From Crocinitomicaceae bacterium (lineage in GTDB: Bacteria; Bacteroidota; Bacteroidia; Flavobacteriales_D; Crocinitomicaceae), in contig JAKMFD010000161.1 of assembly GCA_022425625.1 (NCBI GenBank), positions 1-40,110 of the forward strand: DNA of 40,110 bases. Direction: 5' to 3'. The notes beneath the pieces are model-generated. The model made no database searches. It was not told the origin of the DNA and was given only the letters and a program-made list of their open reading frames with translations. The position numbers and the translations under genes were made by a program. Shown piece by piece: positions 24,946 to 32,850 of the stretch (position 1 is the stretch's first letter; each line of letters starts with the position of its first letter).

Positions 24946-25599
24946 ATGGCAACGATTACCATCGAAAATTATCTTAAAGCACTATACACCCTGAATCAAG
25001 TGAGCAGCGAGATTTCATTAACGGACCTTAGCAAAGAAATGAATGTGAGTGCACCTACAGTAAATAATATGATTAAGAAGTTGCAAGATAAAGGATGGGT
25101 AGCTTATCAAAAATATAAACCTATAAAACTAACTACAGATGGAGCCTTGCAAGCTGCTACAATTATAAGAAAGCATCGGTTAACTGAGATGTTTTTGGTA
25201 AAAATAATGGGCTTTGGTTGGGAGGAAGTTCATGACATTGCAGAGCAAATTGAGCACATCAAGTCTGATGATTTTTTTGATAGAATGGATGAATTACTGG
25301 GATTCCCAAAAACAGATCCTCATGGCTCTCCTATCCCAGATAAGAATGGTAAAATTTTAGAACAACATTATAAAACACTTGCGCAAATAGAACCAAATAT
25401 AAAAGTGACAATCGTAGCGTTAAAGAATAGTTCTTTTGAATTACTAGATTATCTGAATAACAAAAAAATAAAACTTGGAGATACGATTCAAATCCTTTCG
25501 ATTGAGCCTTTTGATAAAAGCTGCTCAATTCTCTTAGAGGAGACTGTTCGAATGACCATGACGCAACAAGTATGCAGCTCCTTACTCGTTGTTCAATAG
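24946..25599 (+). CDS. DtxR/MntR-family metal-dependent transcriptional repressor
   Basis: 217 residues. The N-terminal winged helix (about 1-65) has the recognition region SLTDLSKEMNVSAPTVNNMI. The dimerisation/metal domain contains KHRLTEMFL (His77) and AEQIEHI (E100, E103, H104), matching the E-x-x-E-H ligand pattern of MntR; DtxR has a Cys in this area. The residue equal to Asp8 of Bacillus MntR is Asn8 here. The C-terminal FeoA/SH3-like domain (about 150-217) has KLGDTIQILSIEPFD. Such proteins bind Mn or Fe and then repress uptake genes. The divergent TonB receptor and the palindrome between them fit that role. Mn versus Fe specificity cannot be fixed from sequence. Confidence 0.9.
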   Translation: MATITIENYLKALYTLNQVSSEISLTDLSKEMNVSAPTVNNMIKKLQDKGWVAYQKYKPIKLTTDGALQAATIIRKHRLTEMFLVKIMGFGWEEVHDIAEQIEHIKSDDFFDRMDELLGFPKTDPHGSPIPDKNGKILEQHYKTLAQIEPNIKVTIVALKNSSFELLDYLNNKKIKLGDTIQILSIEPFDKSCSILLEETVRMTMTQQVCSSLLVVQ

Positions 25600-25615
25600 C
25601 ATTAAATATTTATGT

Positions 25616-25647
25616 ATAAAAAAACCCTCCCATTTTCATGGGAGGGC
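25616..25647 (-). terminator. Terminator hairpin between secDF and the metal regulator
   Basis: A perfect 9-bp stem, CCCTCCCAT / ATGGGAGGG, has a TTTC loop. Read on the minus strand it is followed by seven Ts, so it ends the secDF transcript 20 nt after the stop. On the plus strand the following CATTTTCT is weaker but may also serve the regulator gene. Confidence 0.9.
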
Positions 25648-25665
25648 ATTTTCTAAAATTGTATA

Positions 25666-28611
25666 CTATTTTTTAAGTTGAATCTTTTTCGTTAAATCAA
25701 CAAGTAACGGAGTCGCTACGAACATTGATGAATATGTTCCAACAAGTATTCCTAAAATAAGTGCAAAAATAAATCCTTTAATCGCTGCTCCTCCAAAAAG
25801 GAAAATAATTAAAAGTACAACTAAGGTCGTCATAGAGGTATTAATAGTTCTCGATAATGTTGAATTTAGGGCACCATTAATTTCCGATTTAAAATCAGAA
25901 TCTTTTTTCCATGATAAATCCTCACGTATCCTATCAAACACTACCACAGTATCATTAATGGAATATCCAATTACTGTAAGAATAGCGGCAACGAAAGCCT
26001 GATCTAAATCCATATTAAAGGGCAGAACATCACCCAACAAGGCGAACAAGCCAAGGACAATAACAACATCATGGAACAACGCAAAGATTGCACTTGCCGA
26101 ATACTGCCATTTCCCAAATCGTATGAATATGTATGCAAAAATTATAAGTAGTGAGAGACCAATTGAAATTTTCGAGGAATCCTCTAACTCAGCAGAAACT
26201 GTATTAGATACAAATCTCGACTCAGGCTCAATGAAATATGTTCCTAGCTCTGCTTTACAGTTTTCTAGGGCCTCATTAAGCTTATTTCGAACATCCTCCT
26301 CGGCATTTTCCTTTTCAAGAAGGTAGTTTGTTGTTATTTCAACATTAAATGAGCTAGACTTAGTCTTCACATCAACCGATGACTTGGGCATTGACTTCGC
26401 AAGCTGTGTTTTAATGAATTCAGACTTGTTTTCAGCAGATTTCTCAAACTTAACAGAGTATGTACGACCTCCCGAGAATTCAACTGACTTTGAAATCCCT
26501 TTTGTAAGAAGTAGTCCAAGAGAACCAACAACTAAAATTGTAGAAACAACATAAGCAAACTTTCTCTTATCTAAAAAGTTTATTTTCAATCCCTTAAATG
26601 CATTTTTCGTAAGTTTTGTGTCAAATTCTATTGACTTTCCTTTTCCAAGTCTCCATTCAAAGATCAAACGAGAGATAATTAGCGCTGCAAAAACTGAAGA
26701 GAAAATACCAATGATCAGAGTAGTTGCAAAAGATTCAATTGGTCCTGTACCAAACACTTTAAGAACAATAGCAGTAAGAAGAGTTGTTACGTTGGCATCA
26801 ATAATAGATGAAAGTGCTTTTTGAAAACCTGTTTCAACAGCGCTTGCTAAGTCTTTACCATTCGCTTGTTCTTCACGTATTCTTTCGAAAATAAGTACGT
26901 TCGCGTCAACCGCCATACCAATAGTAAGAACAATACCAGCAATTCCTGCTAAAGTCAATACCGCACCAAACGATGCCAAAGAGCCAAAAATAAATACAAC
27001 ATTGGCAAGCAATGCAATATCCGCGACGATTCCTGATTTACCATAATAAAAGAACATATAAAGAAGAACAATTAGGAAAGCAATTCCGAAAGAAATTAAA
27101 CCTGCACGCGTATTTTCTTTACCTATGGTTGGTCCAACCTTAGTTTTTTCTTTAATTACAAGAGGTGCTGGTAATGCTCCTCCATTTAAAAGGCCTGCAA
27201 GATCATTTGCCTCATCGAAAGTAAAGCTTCCTGAAATCTGTGTATTCCCACCATTGATAGCTCCGCGAACTTGTGGCGCACTATAAACAACATTATCCAT
27301 CGTAATAGCGACGAGTCGATTGACGTTCTCAGAGGTCATTCTTGACCACTGCTCCATTCCTTCATCATTCATAGATAAATCAACGGTAATATCTCCTGCA
27401 ACTTGATCATAACCTTGACTTGCTCTTGCAATGTGGCTTCCATTAACACGGGCTTTACCATTATCCGGAATTCTACATGCATACAAGCGCCAACCTTTCT
27501 TCGTCTGCTGATTATCAACATATTCTCTTTCTGCACCCCACATAAATCTTAGCTGGGCATCGAACTGGGCTGCAATATCACTTCTCTTTAGGAGCGCAGT
27601 AACTGCCGCCTTATCTGCATCATTCTTCGCATAACCAAATGAATAACCACCTGTCGATTGCATTAGAGCCGCTAAACCATTTGAAGACTCTTCTACTTCT
27701 TCGTCAAAAGAGATTTCTTCTGTAGAATCAATCTCAGAACCTTCTTCCTGTAATGAAAGTCTATTTGCTTCACTCCAGTTGGTTTGTACTTGATCAAACG
27801 AATATGTTTCAAAGAACTCAAGATTTGCAGTTGACTGTAATTTCTCAGCGACCGTTCGCTCATCTTGAACACCTGGCAATTCAATATATAAACGATTATT
27901 CGCCTCATCTTTTTGGATATTTGGCTGTGCAACACCAAACTGATTGATTCTTTTATTCATGACATTTTCAATGCCATTCATTGCCTCACTTATTCTAGCT
28001 CTTAATGAGGCTTCAACATCTGCATCAGGTGTTGTTATTTCTATACCTTCTCCATAAAATATAGCATTGAGCTTTGTTCCGTCATTGTATTTTTGGTAAG
28101 CATCAATGAAGAGTGTTAAAAAATCAGCAGAGGCATCATTGCTCCTTTTGGCTAGTGCCTGCTCGAACGGTTTTTTGAAAGAAATATCATTCTGGTTTTT
28201 AACCTGAGATTTTATGAACTCAGGAACTGAAATCTCCAAGGTTACACTCATTCCACCAACAAGATCTAATCCAAAAGCAAGTGAACGCTTCTTAACTTCT
28301 GCGAAGGTCGAACCCAAAAGAGGATAAACCGTCTTTTCAGCTTTACTTCTTAAAATTTGATTGACAAGAATACCTTTTGCAATTTCCATTGCTTCTGGCT
28401 CATTGAAATCTACGATATCGTTATTTGTACCAACAGTAGCTATTCCATTAGAAGAAGCCAACGCTTCTTTTTTGATAGTAGCAATTTTTTGATCTGCCTC
28501 TTTTCCGGCTTGACTTTCTACATCATTTGCTACCCAAGTGAAAGACAATTGGTATAAACAAACAGCGGTCAACAAAATGGTTAAAAACCAAAAGAATCCT
28601 TTAATGCGCAT
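25666..28611 (-). CDS. secDF: Protein translocase SecDF fusion
   Basis: 981-residue inner-membrane fusion of SecD and SecF that uses the proton gradient to help pull preproteins through SecYEG. The SecD part has FGLDLVGGMSVTLEI, the P1 periplasmic region INQFGVAQPNIQK...RLYIELPGV, GGALPAPL and the six-helix block with GMAVDANVLIFERIREE. The SecF part follows a short linker with SVEFSGGRTYSVKF and VIGYSINDTVVVFDRIRED. About twelve transmembrane helices are expected, with a large P1 insert including an acidic stretch near residues 292-312. Single fused SecDF is normal in Bacteroidota. It stands alone between a consensus promoter and a strong terminator. Confidence 0.96.
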   Translation of the reverse strand: MRIKGFFWFLTILLTAVCLYQLSFTWVANDVESQAGKEADQKIATIKKEALASSNGIATVGTNNDIVDFNEPEAMEIAKGILVNQILRSKAEKTVYPLLGSTFAEVKKRSLAFGLDLVGGMSVTLEISVPEFIKSQVKNQNDISFKKPFEQALAKRSNDASADFLTLFIDAYQKYNDGTKLNAIFYGEGIEITTPDADVEASLRARISEAMNGIENVMNKRINQFGVAQPNIQKDEANNRLYIELPGVQDERTVAEKLQSTANLEFFETYSFDQVQTNWSEANRLSLQEEGSEIDSTEEISFDEEVEESSNGLAALMQSTGGYSFGYAKNDADKAAVTALLKRSDIAAQFDAQLRFMWGAEREYVDNQQTKKGWRLYACRIPDNGKARVNGSHIARASQGYDQVAGDITVDLSMNDEGMEQWSRMTSENVNRLVAITMDNVVYSAPQVRGAINGGNTQISGSFTFDEANDLAGLLNGGALPAPLVIKEKTKVGPTIGKENTRAGLISFGIAFLIVLLYMFFYYGKSGIVADIALLANVVFIFGSLASFGAVLTLAGIAGIVLTIGMAVDANVLIFERIREEQANGKDLASAVETGFQKALSSIIDANVTTLLTAIVLKVFGTGPIESFATTLIIGIFSSVFAALIISRLIFEWRLGKGKSIEFDTKLTKNAFKGLKINFLDKRKFAYVVSTILVVGSLGLLLTKGISKSVEFSGGRTYSVKFEKSAENKSEFIKTQLAKSMPKSSVDVKTKSSSFNVEITTNYLLEKENAEEDVRNKLNEALENCKAELGTYFIEPESRFVSNTVSAELEDSSKISIGLSLLIIFAYIFIRFGKWQYSASAIFALFHDVVIVLGLFALLGDVLPFNMDLDQAFVAAILTVIGYSINDTVVVFDRIREDLSWKKDSDFKSEINGALNSTLSRTINTSMTTLVVLLIIFLFGGAAIKGFIFALILGILVGTYSSMFVATPLLVDLTKKIQLKK

Positions 28612-28642
28612 GTAATTTTAGATTAATGTTTTAATAAGCGTG

Positions 28643-28673
28643 CAAATATAGAATTTACATATCTTATATTCAA
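28643..28673 (-). promoter_or_regulatory. Consensus Bacteroidota promoter of secDF
   Basis: On the minus strand TTTG (its TTG is CAA at 28671-28673) is followed after 20 nt by TATATTTG (CAAATATA at 28643-28650). This is a textbook TTG-N20-TAnnTTTG promoter. The expected start near 28636 gives a leader of about 25 nt. Confidence 0.7.
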
Positions 28674-28723
28674 ATAAAAACCTAGTTAAAAGGTAAATAG
28701 ATACTTAGCTATAATTCCTTACC

Positions 28724-29893
28724 TCATTTGGACTTCTCGAAAGAAATAAAGTTTAAGAATTGGTCTGCAAATTCCGACCATTCATCTTTTTGAGCCTCAT
28801 TTTGCCGTAATAGGAACTCTTCAACAATTTGCAATTTACCACCTGAAAAAACATTTTCGATTTTATTTGCCACGGCTTCCTCATTGAGGTGATCTAAAAT
28901 AAATCCATTTTGTCCTTCGTTAATTTGTTCATGCAATCCACCGTTTGTGGACACGAGAACAGGGAGATTAAAGGAGGCGGCTATCGCTTGAATTCCACTT
29001 TGTGTACCGGCTTTATATGGTAATACACAACAATCTGCAGCACTAAAATAATTGGACACGTCATCATCTGAAATAAAACGATCATGAAATAAAACACGCC
29101 CTTCAGAAATTTGCGCTATTTGCTTTAAATACTTATTCTTATCACCATACACCTCACCGGCAATTAATAAAATAAAAGATTCATCTAAGTGTTTCATTGC
29201 GGCTAATAAAACATCCAACCCCTTATAATCTCGAATCAAACCAAAAAACAACAACACCTTTGAGTTTTCAGATATTGAAAATAAAGCACGTGCTTTTGCT
29301 TTCTCTTGAACTTCTCCAAACTGTTTATACTTGGGATGAGGAAGCACCAAACAATTTGCATTTGAGCGATAAGATAAAACATCCTGCTTTACCTTTTCAG
29401 ATAAAACGATAAAAACATCAAACTGTTTGATAAACAATCGATTTAAATAACCATCAAAAAATCTAGGTTCATGAGGGGTTAAATTATGAATCAAGGCAAC
29501 TTTAAATACATTTTTCCCAAATGATTTCGACATATAAATATACATTGGAGCAAAAAAGGGCATCCAATAATTAGCAATAAAAACATCAGAATTGACTTTC
29601 CTTAGCTGCTTTCGGGCACTTATATAGGTTAAGGGGTTATAGCTGGTGATAATCTGTGGATATCGCTTGGATGCCTTCGAGTCAAGCTGAGTCTTACCTG
29701 GAAATAAAAGCTTTGGATATTGTTTTGAAAACGTAAAAGCTTCAATAAGCGCCTTTCTTTTTAATGCCCTAACTAGAAAATCACTAAAGCTCGAAATCCC
29801 CCCTCTAAACGGGGGAAGCGCAGAGAAGAAAGCAATTTTTAACTGTGTAGACTTATTCGATGCCAAAATCAATGCATTTATACATGTACTCAC
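28724..29893 (-). CDS. GT4-like glycosyltransferase (GT-B fold)
   Basis: About 389 residues. The N-terminal half starts LKIAFFSALPPFRGGISSFS, typical of GT4 donors and acceptors. The C-terminal half has VLLFFGLIRDYKGLDVLLAA, LLIAGEVYGDK, a disordered loop, ADCCVLPYKAGTQSGIQAIA and NGFILDHLNEEAVANKIENV, the nucleotide-sugar-binding half of the fold. There is no signal peptide, so it acts in the cytoplasm. There is no ATG start; GTG at 29893 or a TTG 7-9 codons later must be used, overlapping the lipoprotein gene by up to 41 nt. It is the last gene of the GT2-led run. The product glycan is unknown. Confidence 0.88.
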   Translation of the reverse strand: MSTCINALILASNKSTQLKIAFFSALPPFRGGISSFSDFLVRALKRKALIEAFTFSKQYPKLLFPGKTQLDSKASKRYPQIITSYNPLTYISARKQLRKVNSDVFIANYWMPFFAPMYIYMSKSFGKNVFKVALIHNLTPHEPRFFDGYLNRLFIKQFDVFIVLSEKVKQDVLSYRSNANCLVLPHPKYKQFGEVQEKAKARALFSISENSKVLLFFGLIRDYKGLDVLLAAMKHLDESFILLIAGEVYGDKNKYLKQIAQISEGRVLFHDRFISDDDVSNYFSAADCCVLPYKAGTQSGIQAIAASFNLPVLVSTNGGLHEQINEGQNGFILDHLNEEAVANKIENVFSGGKLQIVEEFLLRQNEAQKDEWSEFADQFLNFISFEKSK

Positions 29894-30539
29894 TTCCCGA
29901 TTGAATATTCAATGTATCAAAATTGAATATATTCAAATCTTTATAATACCAATTAATCAAGCCAATATTGTTGGCATATTGGGCATATTTCCTGCGAAAT
30001 GAAATCAAATTCAGGACATCTTCTTGCTCAACCGTTACAACACTGTCATATTGTATTCCATTCAAAATAAGTGATTCATGTATACCATCATAGTTACAAA
30101 ATATTTCATCCTGAATATTTTGTGCATTCAAATCCCAAACCGTAGAGCTCAATGGAGGAAGAACCATCCATATCTTTCGTTCATTCTCTTCTACAACCTC
30201 TACTCTATTTTGATTTATCAATGTCGTCCAGACATCCGAAACGACCCACGGCTCAGTGTTCGAATCGCGCTTTTTACGAATGAATTTTCTTGACAATCGT
30301 CCTTGATTGTCCGTAATTGTATCACCGATAACAGTTCTCAATAAATAACTCAGCGTATCACTTGGTACAGCAGAATTGATATCATGTTGAATTTCTATAA
30401 CTTGATAATCAACATACGTTCCAAACTCAAGAGGAAAATAGGACTCATAGGTATTGTAATCTATTGTCGCATTGTCTTTATCACAAGCGCTTAAAAAAAA
30501 TACAACCAACACAAATATAATTCTGCTAAGCATCTTCAT
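29853..30539 (-). CDS. Predicted lipoprotein, unknown function
   Basis: 228 residues starting MKMLSRIIFVLVVFFLSAC, a lipoprotein signal with lipobox LSAC. The second Met (MLSRII) is also a possible start. The mature part is beta-rich: SYFPLEFGTYVDYQVIEI, LSYLLRTVIGDTITD, WVVSDVWTT, SVVTVEQED and a final YMYKCIDFGIE. It resembles a type of small Bacteroidota lipoprotein that opens with a PLxxGxYxxY motif; I cannot assign a role. It is 14 nt after the MORN-repeat gene and overlaps the following glycosyltransferase, so it is part of the same transcript. Confidence 0.8.
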   Translation of the reverse strand: MKMLSRIIFVLVVFFLSACDKDNATIDYNTYESYFPLEFGTYVDYQVIEIQHDINSAVPSDTLSYLLRTVIGDTITDNQGRLSRKFIRKKRDSNTEPWVVSDVWTTLINQNRVEVVEENERKIWMVLPPLSSTVWDLNAQNIQDEIFCNYDGIHESLILNGIQYDSVVTVEQEDVLNLISFRRKYAQYANNIGLINWYYKDLNIFNFDTLNIQSGSEYMYKCIDFGIE

Positions 30540-30553
30540 CTAATTTACAAAAA

Positions 30554-31306
30554 CTAATGATTCAAGTTAATACCTTTTCTTTTCGAACTTTCGAGGAGTC
30601 TTTGCGTTTGTTTCTTATTTAATCTTTGGCCATTCCTATATAGGGAGCGATCAACAATAGTTCCGGTTTCATCATAAATATTTACCCAGCCATGAAGTTT
30701 TCCTAACTCAAAACTTCGTTCGCTATCCAATAAACCTTCAGCATTGTATTCTTTCCATATCCCGGTCTTCACATCGTTTAAATATTGACCTGTCTCTTGA
30801 ATTGCACCTGATGAAAAAAATAATTTAAAGGGCCCGTTTTTCAAACTGTCTTTGTAATTGGTTTCACTTAAAACTCGTAAATCCCCTCGTTCCAGCTGAT
30901 TTCGCAAGTAAAATACAACTCGTTTTCCTTCAAGTTTTCCTTCTTTAAATTTTTCCGCAGATAATGTCAATCCTGTTCTGTCATAATTTATCCATAATGA
31001 ATCTCGAAGTTGATCTTTATAAAACCCTTCCGACATCACTTCGGCATTTTCGTAATAAAAAGTAACATATGCTGCACGCGCATTTACATGTTCAATTATA
31101 CCGCGTACCTGTCCTTCTGGATAGTAGTACCGGAATTGACCTATTGGAATGCCATCTATGAAGCGACCTTCGTATTCAGTAGTGTTTGAATACTTCCAGT
31201 TTCGTGTCCATAAGCCTTGTTTTCGACCAAGTGAATCTAGTTGATTGACCTGAGCAAATACTCCAAAAAACATAGAAGTGCATAGAATTAAAAGAGAAAC
31301 TTTCAT
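30554..31306 (-). CDS. Secreted MORN-repeat protein (YwqK-like)
   Basis: 250 residues with a signal peptide (ending GVFAQ). At least five MORN-type beta-hairpin repeats follow, for example GLWTRNWKYSNTTEYEGRF, GQFRYYYPEGQVRGIIE, AYVTFYYENAEVMSEGFY, GPFKLFFSSGAIQETGQYL and GIWKEYNAEGLLDSERSF. The same repeats occur in proteins annotated as YwqK-family antitoxins, but no toxin is adjacent, so I do not infer a toxin-antitoxin role. The start ATG overlaps the HAD gene stop as ATGA (4 nt), a strong sign of translational coupling. The tail is basic (RLLESSKRKG). Confidence 0.85.
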   Translation of the reverse strand: MKVSLLILCTSMFFGVFAQVNQLDSLGRKQGLWTRNWKYSNTTEYEGRFIDGIPIGQFRYYYPEGQVRGIIEHVNARAAYVTFYYENAEVMSEGFYKDQLRDSLWINYDRTGLTLSAEKFKEGKLEGKRVVFYLRNQLERGDLRVLSETNYKDSLKNGPFKLFFSSGAIQETGQYLNDVKTGIWKEYNAEGLLDSERSFELGKLHGWVNIYDETGTIVDRSLYRNGQRLNKKQTQRLLESSKRKGINLNH

Positions 31307-31845
31307 GACAAAATCTTATTTAAATCTGCTAGTGAATCTAATTTTAGATCTGGTGAGGACTGACAGTTTTGTTCTGATTCAATTAACACAGTTTTCATGC
31401 CAAGATTTTGACCAAAACTTATATCTGAATCGGTATCTCCTATCATAATTGATTTCTCAAAATCCACATTGGGAAATTTCATCTTCGCTTCCAAGCCCAT
31501 TTCAAGATTCGGTTTACGTCGCCTAGAATCCTTATTGTTAAGCTCTGTGGCGACAAAAACTTCATCTATATGAGCTTTCTTCTTAAGGAATTGTTCAGAC
31601 ATCCAATCGTGAATATCATCCAAAGATGCTTTTGAAATTAAACCTTTTCCGACGCATTGCTGATTCGTTACAATAAAAACGTGAGCGAATTTTCCAAACA
31701 AAAGGCAAGCGTTTTCAAGGACACCTTCTTTGAAAATAAAATCTTTAATAGAAAGGACATAGCCATCGAAAACACGCTCATTTATCACCCCATCCCTATC
31801 AAGGAATAGAGTCCAGGTAGTATCAATATCCCAGTTAAGCTTCAT
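31303..31845 (-). CDS. HAD-superfamily phosphatase (HAD-IIIA, GmhB/HisB-N-like)
   Basis: 180 residues from the chosen ATG at 31845; an ATG nine codons upstream would overlap the GT2 gene by 38 nt. HAD motif I is FLDRDGVINE, motif II is VTNQQCVGKG, the motif III region has the lysine in RRKPNLEMGL, and motif IV is IGDTDSDISFG. This is the histidinol-phosphatase/heptose-bisphosphatase class of D,D-phosphatases. The zinc-binding cysteine loop of GmhB and HisB-N is missing here (ATELNNKDSRRRKP). Substrate is unknown; the glycosyltransferases in the same run suggest a sugar phosphate (inference). Confidence 0.85.
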   Translation of the reverse strand: MKLNWDIDTTWTLFLDRDGVINERVFDGYVLSIKDFIFKEGVLENACLLFGKFAHVFIVTNQQCVGKGLISKASLDDIHDWMSEQFLKKKAHIDEVFVATELNNKDSRRRKPNLEMGLEAKMKFPNVDFEKSIMIGDTDSDISFGQNLGMKTVLIESEQNCQSSPDLKLDSLADLNKILS

Positions 31846-32797
31846 TGGATTTAGCACCAATTCTCTTCTCAATTAAATAAACGTTTCTATGGGTCGCATT
31901 TCTGCCTATGAGTTCAGAAATAAATCCAGTCATGAAGAACTGCACACCAATAACCATTGCAATTAAAGCAACATAGAACTCAGTTCTATCTGCCAATAAC
32001 CTTGCATTTTGATGAATAAATATTTTATCTACTCCTAAATAAAAAATCAACAGAAAGCCGATCAAAAACATTAGAGAACCCAGTGCACCAAAAAAATGCA
32101 TTGGCTTCTTTCCAAATTTCCCCATGAAGGCAACAGTTATTAAATCAAGGGGGCCATTCAAAAAACGATTTAAACCAAACTTAGTTACTCCAAATTTTCG
32201 CGATTGATGCTGAACTACTTTCTCTCCGATATTTGTAAAGCCAGCGTATTTGGCAAGTGCTGGCACGTAACGATGCATATCTCCATAGAGTTCAATACTC
32301 TTGACAACACTTTTTTTATAAGCTTTCAATCCACAATTAAAATCGTGTAAAAAAATACCTGTTATTCGTCGAGCGGCCCAATTATAAAGCTTGGTAGGAA
32401 TCGTTTTAGACAGTGGGTCGTGTCTCTTTTTCTTCCATCCTGAAACGAGATCGAAATCTTGATTGGTAATCATTTCATATAGCGCAGGTATCTCTTCAGG
32501 TGAATCTTGAAGATCAGCATCCATAGTGATAACAACATCTCCTTCGCAAGCTTCAAAACCTTTTTGAAGTGCTGCGGACTTTCCATAGTTTCTTTGAAAT
32601 TTAATTCCTAGTACCGAAGCGTTATTACTAGCCATTTTCGCTACAACTTCCCAGGATTTATCCTTGCTTCCATCATCTACAAATATGACCTCATAACTAA
32701 ATTTACCATCCAATACTTTTTGAATCCACGTTAATAAGTGAGGTAGCGATTCTTCCTCGTTAAATAAAGGAATAACTATTGAAATTTGCTTTGACAT
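31835..32797 (-). CDS. GT2 glycosyltransferase, DPM1/GtrB-like, with two membrane helices
   Basis: 320 residues. The GT-A domain (about 1-230) has ISIVIPLFNEEESLPHLL, EVIFVDDGSKDKSW, GKSAALQKGFEACEGD, the metal-binding DADLQDSPEEIPAL and the family string FNCGLKAYKKSVVKSIELYG. Two C-terminal transmembrane helices (about 236-258 and 272-298) anchor it, as in polyprenyl-phosphate glycosyltransferases such as GtrB and ArnC. The likely reaction is transfer of a sugar from UDP- or GDP-sugar to undecaprenyl phosphate on the cytoplasmic face. It heads the five-gene minus-strand run. Confidence 0.92.
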   Translation of the reverse strand: MSKQISIVIPLFNEEESLPHLLTWIQKVLDGKFSYEVIFVDDGSKDKSWEVVAKMASNNASVLGIKFQRNYGKSAALQKGFEACEGDVVITMDADLQDSPEEIPALYEMITNQDFDLVSGWKKKRHDPLSKTIPTKLYNWAARRITGIFLHDFNCGLKAYKKSVVKSIELYGDMHRYVPALAKYAGFTNIGEKVVQHQSRKFGVTKFGLNRFLNGPLDLITVAFMGKFGKKPMHFFGALGSLMFLIGFLLIFYLGVDKIFIHQNARLLADRTEFYVALIAMVIGVQFFMTGFISELIGRNATHRNVYLIEKRIGAKSNEA

Positions 32798-32804
32798 ACT
32801 AACC

Positions 32805-32837
32805 CAAAGTTAACGAAATCTTATATAGCATTGACAA
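32805..32837 (-). promoter_or_regulatory. Possible promoter of the GT2-led operon
   Basis: On the minus strand TTG (CAA at 32835-32837) and TAACTTTG (CAAAGTTA at 32805-32812) are 22 nt apart. The -7 element ends 7 nt before the GT2 ATG at 32797, so the leader would be nearly absent. Confidence 0.4.
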
Positions 32838-32850
32838 AATATATCTCGGA

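Noticed and set aside
28691-28724. Inverted repeat AGGTAA...TTACCT after the GT4 gene as a terminator
   Set aside because: Only 6-bp arms 22 nt apart, no T-run, and one arm overlaps the stop codon.
30554-31306. Antitoxin of a toxin-antitoxin pair (YwqK-type name)
   Set aside because: Secreted MORN repeats with no adjacent toxin-like gene; the name comes only from repeat similarity.
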